Positions 1 to 5,505 of a stretch of DNA of 5,505 nucleotides are shown in pieces. The stretch's first letter is position 1. The number at the start of each line of letters is the position of its first letter. This DNA is from an uncultured bacterium (GTDB lineage: Bacteria; Desulfobacterota; Desulfovibrionia; Desulfovibrionales; Desulfovibrionaceae): positions 1-5,505 of the forward strand of contig CAJMRA010000184.1 of the NCBI GenBank assembly GCA_905215675.1, given 5' to 3'. A program made the translations under genes and the position numbers. Under the pieces are notes generated by a model. The model was not told the DNA's origin and made no database searches. It saw only the letters and a program-made list of their open reading frames with translations.

Positions 1-1
1 G

Positions 2-21
2 AAAAAACGCGGTTTTTCCGC
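2..21 (-). terminator. Candidate intrinsic terminator of the UDP-xylose synthase gene
   Basis: Read on the minus strand, GCGG-AAAAA-CCGC forms a 4-bp all-GC stem with an A5 loop, followed by G and six T residues. It lies 66 bases past the stop codon of the minus-strand gene and is the last of three hairpins. The stem is short, so it may terminate weakly alone or together with the preceding hairpins. An alternative A/T-run pairing (A5 with T5 around CGCGG) would act in the plus direction, and the structure may extend beyond the left edge of the window. Confidence 0.45.
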
Positions 22-34
22 TCACTTCGGGCCG

Positions 35-51
35 GGCGGCACTGTGCCGCC
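35..51 (-). repeat. GC-rich hairpin in the 3' region of the decarboxylase gene
   Basis: GGCGGCAC and GTGCCGCC are perfect 8-base complements separated by a single T, in practice a 7-bp stem with a 3-base loop. No T tract follows directly on either strand, so it is not a complete terminator. It sits between two other hairpins in the transcript tail of the minus-strand gene and could act as a 3'-end stabiliser. Confidence 0.55.
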
Positions 52-56
52 GCCTT

Positions 57-85
57 GCGTTTCACCTTTTTCAAAGTTGAAACGC
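57..85 (-). repeat. Hairpin abutting the decarboxylase stop codon
   Basis: The 8-base arms GCGTTTCA (57-64) and TGAAACGC (78-85) are perfect complements. Inside them CTTT (66-69) pairs with AAAG (73-76), giving about 12 base pairs interrupted by one C/T mismatch and capped by a 3-base loop. It begins one base beyond the stop codon at 87-89. On the minus strand it is followed by AAGG rather than a T tract, so it is more likely a transcript-protecting structure or the first part of a composite terminator. Confidence 0.55.
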
Positions 86-86
86 T

Positions 87-1034
87 CTATTGCGTCAGCT
101 GTTTTTCAAAGTAGGCGATGGTCTTGGTCAGGCCCTCGCGCAGGGTGACTGTCGGTTCCCAGCCCAGACGGTCGCGCGCCAGCGTGATGTCGGGACGGCG
201 CTGTTTGGGGTCGTCGCCCGGCAGCGGTTCAAAGTGGATGCGCGAGGAACTGTTGGTCAGCTCCACCACCATTTCCGCCAGCTGGCGGATGGTGAATTCG
301 CCGGGATTACCCATGTTCATGGGGCCGATGAAGTCCGCGGGGGAGTCCATGAAGCGCACCATGCAGTCGATCAGATCGTCCACATAGCAGAAGGAACGCG
401 TCTGGCTCCCGTCGCCGTAGATGGTGATGGGCTCCCCGCGCAGGGCCTGCATGATGAAGTTGGAAACCACGCGCCCGTCGTTGGGGTGCATGCGCGGGCC
501 GTAGGTATTGAAGATGCGCCCGACCTTGATGGGCAGCTTGTGCTGCCGGTGGTAGGCAAAGAACAGGGATTCGGCGCAGCGCTTGCCCTCGTCATAGCAG
601 GAGCGGATGCCGTTGGGGTTGACGTGCCCCCAGTAGCCTTCCGTTTGCGGGTGTTCCTCGGGATCGCCGTAGACTTCCGAGGTGGACGCCTGAAAGATGC
701 GCGCTCCCGTGCGCTTGGCAAGACCCAGCATGTTGATGGCCCCGTGAACGCAGGTCTTGATGGTCTGCACCGGATCGTGCTGGTAATGAATGGGCGAGGC
801 AGGGCAGGCAAGGTTGTAGATTTCGTCCACTTCCACAAACAGCGGGAACGTCACATCGTGGCGGAGAAGCTCGAAACGCTTGTCGTCCATGAGGTGATAC
901 ACATTTTCGCGCGCGCTGCTGAAAAAGTTGTCGAGGCACAGCACCTCGTTGCCCTGCGAAAGCAGGCGCTCGCAAAGATGGGAGCCCAGAAAGCCGGAAC
1001 CGCCCGTTACCAGAATTCGTTTACGCAAGTGCAT
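87..1034 (-). CDS. uxs: UDP-glucuronate decarboxylase (UDP-xylose synthase), SDR superfamily
   Basis: A 315-residue cytosolic enzyme that would convert UDP-glucuronate to UDP-xylose and CO2 with tightly bound NAD, supplying xylose for surface polysaccharide or LPS. Visible motifs: nucleotide-binding GGSGFLG (residues 11-17), the STSEVYGDP block (117-125) with S119/E120 matching the decarboxylase-specific Ser-Glu pair, and catalytic Y147/K151 in YDEGK. Family-typical stretches include HYQHDPVQTIKT and NPNGIRSCYDEGK, and QRRPDI (278-283) near the C-terminus would hold the conserved substrate-binding Arg. Length equals the usual bacterial family length. The frame stays open 87 codons upstream to 1295, but those residues look non-coding. 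ATG at 1034 gives the canonical N-terminus and has AGAGAG (1041-1046) six bases upstream. It is divergent from the signalling cluster and is apparently transcribed alone. The Ser-Glu pair and YDEGK context make an epimerase or dehydratase unlikely. Confidence 0.95.
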   Translation of the reverse strand: MHLRKRILVTGGSGFLGSHLCERLLSQGNEVLCLDNFFSSARENVYHLMDDKRFELLRHDVTFPLFVEVDEIYNLACPASPIHYQHDPVQTIKTCVHGAINMLGLAKRTGARIFQASTSEVYGDPEEHPQTEGYWGHVNPNGIRSCYDEGKRCAESLFFAYHRQHKLPIKVGRIFNTYGPRMHPNDGRVVSNFIMQALRGEPITIYGDGSQTRSFCYVDDLIDCMVRFMDSPADFIGPMNMGNPGEFTIRQLAEMVVELTNSSSRIHFEPLPGDDPKQRRPDITLARDRLGWEPTVTLREGLTKTIAYFEKQLTQ

Positions 1035-1133
1035 GGCGTTCTCTCTTTGTCGCCGCGGCAGGCGGCGTTGATGTCCCTTTGCGACGCGTCCGTTCTGCGG
1101 GCGCGCGTCGTCGCCGTTCAGTGGACGGCGCGG

Positions 1134-1161
1134 TTGATTTTTACCATGGCAGGAATACCAT
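1134..1161 (+). promoter_or_regulatory. Weak candidate promoter for the signalling cluster
   Basis: On the plus strand TTGATT (1134-1139) and TACCAT (1156-1161) are 16 bases apart, each with four consensus matches. It overlaps the minus-strand candidate, which would make the two promoters mutually exclusive. It implies a leader of nearly 190 bases. Another -35-like TTGAAA (1187-1192, five of six matches) lies downstream but has no convincing -10 at 15-19 bases. The true start of the plus-strand transcript is therefore undecided. Confidence 0.2.
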
Positions 1162-1166
1162 TGCAA
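1138..1166 (-). promoter_or_regulatory. Candidate sigma70-type promoter for the decarboxylase gene
   Basis: On the minus strand TTGCAA (1166-1161) and TAAAAA (1143-1138) are separated by exactly 17 bases. Each matches the sigma70 consensus at four of six positions. Transcription would start near 1131 and leave a leader of roughly 97 bases before the ATG at 1034. The A/T-rich patch stands out in a GC-rich spacer. Assigned by eye only. Confidence 0.35.
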
Positions 1167-1206
1167 CGGCGGCCCGGCGCGCCCGCTTGAAAAAGAATCG
1201 GGAAAA

Positions 1207-1232
1207 ATTGTGGCAATCGCCTCCGATTGTGG
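1207..1232. promoter_or_regulatory. Direct repeat and inverted repeat in the divergent spacer (possible operator)
   Basis: ATTGTGG occurs at 1207-1213 and again at 1226-1232, 19 bases apart, close to two helical turns. Between and partly inside them lies a perfect inverted repeat, CAATCG (1214-1219) and CGATTG (1224-1229), with a CCTC loop. This is the best-structured part of the divergent spacer and could bind a regulator. The rest of the 320-base gap (1035-1354) holds only small GC hairpins, CCGGG/CCCGG at 1262-1274 and CCGGCA/TGCCGG at 1300-1325, in the likely 5' leader of the plus-strand cluster. I see no convincing gene there. Confidence 0.3.
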
Positions 1233-1342
1233 ATACCCTCGGGTGAGAGGAAGCGTGAACGCCGGGCCTCCCGGTTCTTCCTCCGAAGACGGCATGCGTC
1301 CGGCAGGCTCCCGTCGAGATGCCGGCCCCGCTGCCCAGCAAC

Positions 1343-1349
1343 GAAGGAA
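1343..1349 (+). promoter_or_regulatory. Ribosome binding site that fixes the start of the HD-GYP regulator
   Basis: GAAGGAA contains AGGA six bases before the ATG at 1355. The in-frame ATG at 1319 has no comparable signal and would add twelve residues ahead of the receiver domain, so 1355 is preferred. Confidence 0.75.
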
Positions 1350-1354
1350 CTCCC

Positions 1355-2449
1355 ATGTCCCAAAGCATCGACCCTTCCCAATCCTTGACGCGCGGCACGC
1401 CCCAGACCTTGCTCATTATTGACGATGTGGAACTGAACAGGGCAATTCTGGCGGAAATCTTTCAGGATCGCTATCACATCGTCGAGGCGGGCAACGGCCT
1501 GGAAGGTTTGCAGCTCCTCGACGGGCACGAAGAGGAAGTGTGCGCCATTCTTCTCGACGTGCTCATGCCGGTCATGGACGGTATGGAGTTCCTGAAGGCG
1601 GTACAGCAGCGCAACCTGCAAAAGCACATCCCCATTTTCCTGATCACCGCCGAAAACAGCAGCGCCGTGCTGGAAGAAGCCTACGCCATGGGCGTGATGG
1701 ACGTCATTACCAAGCCGGTCATTCCCTATGTGGTGCAGCGCCGCATCGAATCCGTGGTGGAACTGTTTCAGGCCCGCAAGCGCCTCGGGGCCAAGGTCAA
1801 TCTGCAACAGGCCGAGCTGTTGCAGCAGGCCCGCAAGATCATGGATCTCAATGCCGGCATGATCGAGGCCCTGTCGACGGCCATCGAATTCCGCAGCTGC
1901 GAATCCGGGGAGCATGTCCGCCGCATTCACGACTTTACCGCCTATCTTCTGGGCAAGACGCCGCTGGGCGAAGGGCTGGATCAGGAGCAGGTCGATCTGA
2001 TAGCGCTGGCCTCCATCATGCATGATATCGGCAAGATCGCCGTCCCGGACGCCATCCTCAACAAGCCCGGCAGGCTGACGCCCGAGGAATACGAAATCAT
2101 GAAGCAGCATACCGTCAACGGCGCGCTACTGCTGGAGCGCATTCCCCAGATGCGCCAGCATGAAGCCTTTGTCTACGCCTATGACATCGCCCGCCATCAT
2201 CACGAGCGCTGGGACGGGCGCGGCTATCCCGACGGCCTGAAGGGCGACGACATCTCCATCTGGGCGCAGGTCGTCTCGCTGGCGGACGTGTATGACGCGC
2301 TGATCAGCAAGCGCGTCTACAAGGAGGCCTACAGCTGTTCGCAGGCGCTGGATCTTATCGCCAACGGCGCCTGCGGGTCCTTCAATCCCCGTCTGCTTTC
2401 CATCTTCCTGGCGCATGAAGAATCCATTCGCATGTTTTACATGCGGTGA
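1355..2449 (+). CDS. REC + HD-GYP response regulator, predicted cyclic di-GMP phosphodiesterase
   Basis: A 364-residue cytosolic regulator of the RpfG type. Receiver domain (about 18-135): acidic pair D23/D24, phospho-acceptor D68 in LLDVLMP, T98 and K120-P121, all intact. A helical linker (about 136-170) leads to an HD-GYP domain (about 171-360): E183 and H187 in ESGEH, H223/D224 with K227 in MHDIGK, H252, HHHERWDGRGYP (281-292), and D311 in SLADVYDAL followed by SKRVYK. All expected metal ligands are present, so c-di-GMP hydrolysis is expected once the receiver is phosphorylated. E183, four residues before H187, fits the three-metal subgroup typified by the Persephonella PmGH enzyme. It is the first gene of a three-gene cluster, 14 bases before the HPt gene, and is the natural output of that phosphorelay. 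The c-di-GMP activity is inferred from the family. Confidence 0.93.
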   Translation: MSQSIDPSQSLTRGTPQTLLIIDDVELNRAILAEIFQDRYHIVEAGNGLEGLQLLDGHEEEVCAILLDVLMPVMDGMEFLKAVQQRNLQKHIPIFLITAENSSAVLEEAYAMGVMDVITKPVIPYVVQRRIESVVELFQARKRLGAKVNLQQAELLQQARKIMDLNAGMIEALSTAIEFRSCESGEHVRRIHDFTAYLLGKTPLGEGLDQEQVDLIALASIMHDIGKIAVPDAILNKPGRLTPEEYEIMKQHTVNGALLLERIPQMRQHEAFVYAYDIARHHHERWDGRGYPDGLKGDDISIWAQVVSLADVYDALISKRVYKEAYSCSQALDLIANGACGSFNPRLLSIFLAHEESIRMFYMR

Positions 2450-2454
2450 GGGAG
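2449..2454 (+). promoter_or_regulatory. Ribosome binding site for the HPt gene
   Basis: AGGGAG lies nine bases before the ATG at 2464 and touches the stop codon of the preceding gene. An in-frame GTG at 2446 overlaps that stop (GTGA) but has no Shine-Dalgarno sequence before it, so ATG 2464 is preferred; the GTG would add only six residues. Confidence 0.6.
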
Positions 2455-2463
2455 TTTGTTTCC

Positions 2464-2817
2464 ATGAATGACGAACAGCGCGCGCTTCTTGCCGGGGCCG
2501 GCATGGACGTGGACTCGGCCCTGAAACGCTTCATGAACAATGCCGGTCTGCTGCTCAAGCACGCCCGGCGCTTTCCCGATGAAGGCACCTGGGGACGGCT
2601 GACGGCCGCCCTTGAGGCCGGAGACGCCGGGGAGGGCTTTGCCGCCGCCCATACGCTCAAGGGCATAACGGCAAACCTGTCCTTTACGGCCCTGCACGAT
2701 GTGACGGACACCATGACGGAAGACCTGCGCGCAGGCAATGTGGACGCCGCGCGCGCCCGCCTGCCCGAAGCCGCCGCGGCCTACGACGCTCTCTGTTCGG
2801 CCCTGCGCCGTATCTGA
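2464..2817 (+). CDS. Stand-alone histidine phosphotransfer (HPt) protein
   Basis: A 117-residue soluble helical protein that is almost entirely one HPt domain. The signature AAHTLKGITANLSF (61-74) contains phospho-accepting H63, followed by the usual LKG and the Asn/Leu packing positions. The N-terminal GMDVDSALKRFMNN region and the Ala-rich C-terminal helix match the four-helix bundle. It would shuttle phosphate between two receiver aspartates. It lies between the HD-GYP regulator (14 bases upstream) and a hybrid kinase (7 bases downstream) that ends in a receiver and lacks its own HPt domain, which makes it the probable link between kinase D765 and regulator D68. It has no kinase or DNA-binding part. 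Partner choice is inferred from the gene order. Confidence 0.88.
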   Translation: MNDEQRALLAGAGMDVDSALKRFMNNAGLLLKHARRFPDEGTWGRLTAALEAGDAGEGFAAAHTLKGITANLSFTALHDVTDTMTEDLRAGNVDAARARLPEAAAAYDALCSALRRI

Positions 2818-2824
2818 TGCCGCC

Positions 2825-5341
2825 ATGCTCAACGAAATCAGGGTAATTCTTCACCGTTCCAAGGGCTATCTGCTCATTCTGGCATTGCTGGCGGCGCTGC
2901 TGCTTGTCACAACGCATGTCGTGCAGAAAATTATCACCGACAACATGCGGCGCATGGGCGACAGTCTGGCGCACAGTTACTCCGTGGAGGAGGAACGCAA
3001 GGTCATCGGGTACCGCATGCTGATGGAGCTGGGCACGCGCTACCTTCGCCGGGACCTGCGGGAAAGCATGGGCAGGGAAGGGCAGCGGGAACTGTTGCAG
3101 CGCTTTTTCCGTAACGCCATCGCCGTCACCGGCGGCAAGGCCATTGATCCGTACGCCGTCGTGGACGGCAAGATTCTGGCCGCCACGCCCTGGGAGGGGG
3201 ACGACTCCTATGCCGTCACCTATGCGCCGTGGTACCGGCAGGCCATGGCGGCCGAAGGCAAGGTCATCTTCTCCGACGCCTACAAGGACGCCATCACCGG
3301 CAAGCCCGTCATCACCATCGCCCAGAAAAGCGCGGATACCGACGACGTCATGGCCTTCGACGTGTTCCCCGAACAGTTCAGGGACGACGCCAACACGCAT
3401 ATCCTGCCGGAACGCAGTTCCTATTATCTTTTTGATTCCAATGGCTTCCTGCTGTATCACAAACTGGGATTCAAGACGGAAAACGGCAAGCTCGAGGACT
3501 ATACCGAGCCGCTCTTCCGCGGCATCAGGGACGGTTCCCTGCTCAGGAGGGGCGTAACCATCACCGATATCAACGGCGTGGAATGCTCCGTCCACAGCAA
3601 CGTGGCGGAAAACGGCTGGATTTCCGTCGTCACCATTCCCATAGACGTGCTGCTGGCCGATTTCTATTTTGCAAAGACCCTGTATTCGCTGTTGATTGCG
3701 GGCGCGTTCCTGATCATCATCATTCTGGGCGTGCGCAACTATCTTTCCAATCGGCGCGAGGAACGCACCAACGAGACCGTGCGCGTTCTCGGCAACTCCT
3801 ACTATGCCATCTATCGCGTCAACCTGAACACGGCCAGCTACGACATGATCAAGGGCTCGGACTACGGGCGGCGCAATCTGAAGCAGCAGGGAAACTATGA
3901 AGACCTGCTGCATGTGGTGAGCGCCCTCATCAATCACGGCGTTACGGAAAAATTCAACGCCGTGTTTGCGCTCGACAATATCCGGGAGCTTGTGCGCCAT
4001 CGCATCAGCAATTTCGGCGGCGATTTCCAGCGCTATTTCAATCACGAATATCACTGGGTCAACGTGCGCGTTCTCTTTGACGAATCCCTCAATCCCGGCG
4101 AAGTCGTTCTCTGCTTCCGCGATGTGGAGGAGGAAAAGCAGGTGCAGCTCAAGCAGATGGAGCTGCTGCAAAATGCCGTCACGCTCATGAAGGAAAGCAA
4201 CGAGGCCCAGAGCCGCTTCTTCTCCAACATGTCGCACGACATGCGCACGCCCCTGAACGCCATCATCGGCTTTGCCGCGTTGGCGCTGAAAAATCTCGAC
4301 GACAGGGACAAGATCAGCGATTACCTGCAAAAGATTCAGTGCTCCAGCAGCCAGCTTCTGGGGCTCGTCAACGACGCGCTGGAACTGTCCAAGATCGAGC
4401 AGGGCAAGTTGATCTTCGACAACAAGGAATTCAATCTGCGCGATGTGCTTTCGGCCTGCTGCGAAGCCTTCAAGATGCACGCCGAAACCGAGGGAAAGAA
4501 GTTTTCCCTCGCCTTCGACATCCAGAACGACATGGTGGAAGGCGATCCCATGCGCCTGAGTCAGGTGGTGAACAATATCCTGTCCAACGCCTTCAAGTAT
4601 TCCCGCTCCGGCGACAGCATTCACATGGACGTCAAGCAGTTCGAAGGCACGGAGCACGCCAAGTACCAGATAGTCGTGGCGGATACCGGCGTGGGCATGT
4701 CGGAGGAATTCCTCGAAAAGCTGTTCGTCCCCTATGAGCGGGAGGAAAATCTCGGCGCCAAGGGCATTCCCGGAACGGGACTCGGCATGCCCATTGTGCA
4801 GAGCATCCTGTTGCAGATGGGCGGGCATATCGCCGTCTCCAGCAAGCAGGGCGAAGGCACGACCGTCACCATGACAATCCCCCTGAAGGCCTTGCAGAAT
4901 CCGGGCGGCGACACGGCCGCCTCCGCCGACGAGGACGACGGCTATTCGCTGGAAGGCAAGTCCGTGCTGCTGGCCGAGGACAACGATTTCAATATGGAAA
5001 TAGCCACGGATTTGCTGGAAATGATGGGCGCGACCGTCATCCCGGCCGTCAACGGACGCGAGGCCGTCGCGCGGTTCGAGGAGTCCGAGCCGTTCTCCAT
5101 TACGGCCATACTCATGGATATGCAGATGCCGGAAATGAACGGGTGCGACGCCGCCCGCGCCATCCGGGCCATGGATCGCCCCGACGCCGCGACGGTACCC
5201 ATCATTGCGGTGACGGCCAACGCCTTTGCCGAGGATATTTCCGCCACCACCGAGGCGGGCATGAACGCCCATATCTCCAAGCCCATTGATTTCGACATCT
5301 TTCGGAAGACGCTTAAAAAGCTGTCGTCGGGAACGTCATAA
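2825..5341 (+). CDS. Membrane hybrid sensor histidine kinase: dCache sensor, PAS-like region, HisKA, HATPase, REC
   Basis: An 838-residue inner-membrane kinase. TM1 is about 14-34 and TM2 about 284-303, with basic flanks that put both ends in the cytoplasm. The periplasmic part (about 35-283) is a dCache domain, shown by PWYRQAM (135-141) and FSDAYKDAITGKPVITIA (149-166). Residues 310-435 form a PAS-like unit, followed by a charged, probably coiled-coil helix (435-465). Kinase core: H471 in SHDMRTPLNAI, N box with N584/N588, G1 DTGVGM (620-625), F634, and G2 GTGLGM (650-655). C-terminal receiver (about 712-832): E718/D719, D765 in MDMQMP, T797 and K819. All catalytic residues are intact. There is no C-terminal HPt domain; that role falls to the upstream gene. 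The frame is open upstream to 2738, but ATG 2825 gives a normal N-terminus. It lacks a clear Shine-Dalgarno sequence and sits 7 bases after the HPt stop, so translational coupling is likely. It is the last gene of the cluster. Confidence 0.93.
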   Translation: MLNEIRVILHRSKGYLLILALLAALLLVTTHVVQKIITDNMRRMGDSLAHSYSVEEERKVIGYRMLMELGTRYLRRDLRESMGREGQRELLQRFFRNAIAVTGGKAIDPYAVVDGKILAATPWEGDDSYAVTYAPWYRQAMAAEGKVIFSDAYKDAITGKPVITIAQKSADTDDVMAFDVFPEQFRDDANTHILPERSSYYLFDSNGFLLYHKLGFKTENGKLEDYTEPLFRGIRDGSLLRRGVTITDINGVECSVHSNVAENGWISVVTIPIDVLLADFYFAKTLYSLLIAGAFLIIIILGVRNYLSNRREERTNETVRVLGNSYYAIYRVNLNTASYDMIKGSDYGRRNLKQQGNYEDLLHVVSALINHGVTEKFNAVFALDNIRELVRHRISNFGGDFQRYFNHEYHWVNVRVLFDESLNPGEVVLCFRDVEEEKQVQLKQMELLQNAVTLMKESNEAQSRFFSNMSHDMRTPLNAIIGFAALALKNLDDRDKISDYLQKIQCSSSQLLGLVNDALELSKIEQGKLIFDNKEFNLRDVLSACCEAFKMHAETEGKKFSLAFDIQNDMVEGDPMRLSQVVNNILSNAFKYSRSGDSIHMDVKQFEGTEHAKYQIVVADTGVGMSEEFLEKLFVPYEREENLGAKGIPGTGLGMPIVQSILLQMGGHIAVSSKQGEGTTVTMTIPLKALQNPGGDTAASADEDDGYSLEGKSVLLAEDNDFNMEIATDLLEMMGATVIPAVNGREAVARFEESEPFSITAILMDMQMPEMNGCDAARAIRAMDRPDAATVPIIAVTANAFAEDISATTEAGMNAHISKPIDFDIFRKTLKKLSSGTS

Positions 5342-5377
5342 CATGGCGTAATCATTCCCCATGCTTCCGTCGTTCAT

Positions 5378-5429
5378 GGTTCCGGGGGAGGTCGCCGCAG
5401 CAATGCGGCAGTCTCCCCCGGACCTTTTT
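5378..5429 (+). terminator. Strong intrinsic terminator of the signalling cluster
   Basis: TCCGGGGGAG (5381-5390) pairs perfectly with CTCCCCCGGA (5413-5422). The outer GG (5378-5379) can also pair with CC (5423-5424) around a bulged T. Above the lower stem, two G-T wobbles and one mismatch lead to an upper stem GCCGCA/TGCGGC (5394-5399, 5404-5409) closed by a GCAA tetraloop. TTTTT follows at 5425-5429. It lies 36 bases after the kinase stop. Confidence 0.88.
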
Positions 5430-5450
5430 CCCCTCCCGCCACGGCCTGTC

Positions 5451-5505
5451 ATGGGGGGAAGGAAACCCCCTTGGCTAGCGCACAAGGGGGTTTCCTTCCC
5501 CCCAT
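5451..5505. repeat. Perfect 23-bp inverted repeat with 9-base loop at the window edge
   Basis: Arms 5451-5473 and 5483-5505 are exact reverse complements, built from runs of six G, AAGGAAA and five C followed by TTG. The loop at 5474-5482 is GCTAGCGCA. It is about 20 bases beyond the kinase terminator. A T tract cannot be assessed because the right arm ends at the last base, and none is present on the left side for the minus strand. It could be the terminator of a gene to the right, a backup terminator for this cluster, or a dispersed repeat. Confidence 0.75.

Noticed and set aside
1147..1166. Possible sigma54 promoter (TGGCAGG followed by TTGCAA)
   Set aside because: The GG and GC elements are 15 bases apart instead of the required 12, so the spacing is wrong for sigma54.
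1035..1295. N-terminal extension of the decarboxylase to an ATG at 1295
   Set aside because: The extra 87 residues look non-coding, precede a canonical nucleotide-binding N-terminus, and would cover the candidate promoter. The ATG at 1034 has a suitable purine-rich element.
1118..2110. Open frame antisense to the HD-GYP regulator (330 codons)
   Set aside because: No family motif is visible, it starts inside a well-supported gene, and it has the same composition bias as other antisense frames.
2738..2824. Upstream start for the hybrid kinase overlapping the HPt gene
   Set aside because: The added residues are Pro/Ala/Arg-rich out-of-frame translation of the HPt gene and would put a non-signal extension before the first membrane helix. 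No ribosome binding site supports it.
2684..5272. Long open frame antisense to the hybrid kinase (862 codons)
   Set aside because: Its translation is rich in His, Val, Gly and Ala with no recognisable domain, as expected for the complement of a GC-rich gene. The plus strand carries a complete, motif-rich kinase over the same bases.
1..5505. Search for CRISPR arrays, tRNA or rRNA genes, insertion sequences, phage or defence genes
   Set aside because: No regularly spaced repeats, tRNA cloverleaf, transposase motifs or terminal repeats bounding a gene were seen. The window appears to be ordinary chromosomal signalling and sugar-nucleotide genes.

Overview
The window is GC-rich and bacterial, with short intergenic gaps and typical Shine-Dalgarno signals. 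The gene set (a UDP-glucuronate decarboxylase next to a dCache hybrid kinase, an HPt protein and an HD-GYP regulator) and the style of the G/C-run terminators suggest a Gram-negative anaerobe, possibly Desulfovibrionaceae (Desulfovibrio or Bilophila type). That placement is inference from overall character; no marker gene is present.

Layout: bases 1-86 hold three successive hairpins, the last with a T tract on the minus strand, which form the 3' end of the first gene. Bases 87-1034 (minus) encode a 315-residue UDP-glucuronate decarboxylase (UDP-xylose synthase). Bases 1035-1354 are a divergent intergenic region with a plausible minus-strand promoter, a 7-bp direct repeat and small inverted repeats. 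Bases 1355-5341 (plus) are a tight three-gene cluster: a REC + HD-GYP response regulator, a stand-alone HPt protein, and a membrane-bound dCache hybrid sensor kinase. A strong intrinsic terminator follows at 5378-5429. The window ends on a perfect 23-bp inverted repeat (5451-5505).

How it may work: the three plus-strand genes contain exactly the parts of a His-Asp-His-Asp phosphorelay. The kinase senses a periplasmic ligand with its dCache domain, autophosphorylates on H471 and passes phosphate to its own receiver D765. The HPt protein (H63) would carry it to D68 of the HD-GYP regulator, whose intact active site should degrade cyclic di-GMP. The sensor pocket looks like the universal amino-acid-binding dCache_1AA pocket but has alanine where the carboxylate-binding arginine is expected, so an amine or other non-amino-acid ligand is possible. 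The divergent gene makes a nucleotide sugar for surface polysaccharide; a functional link to the c-di-GMP module is possible but not shown.
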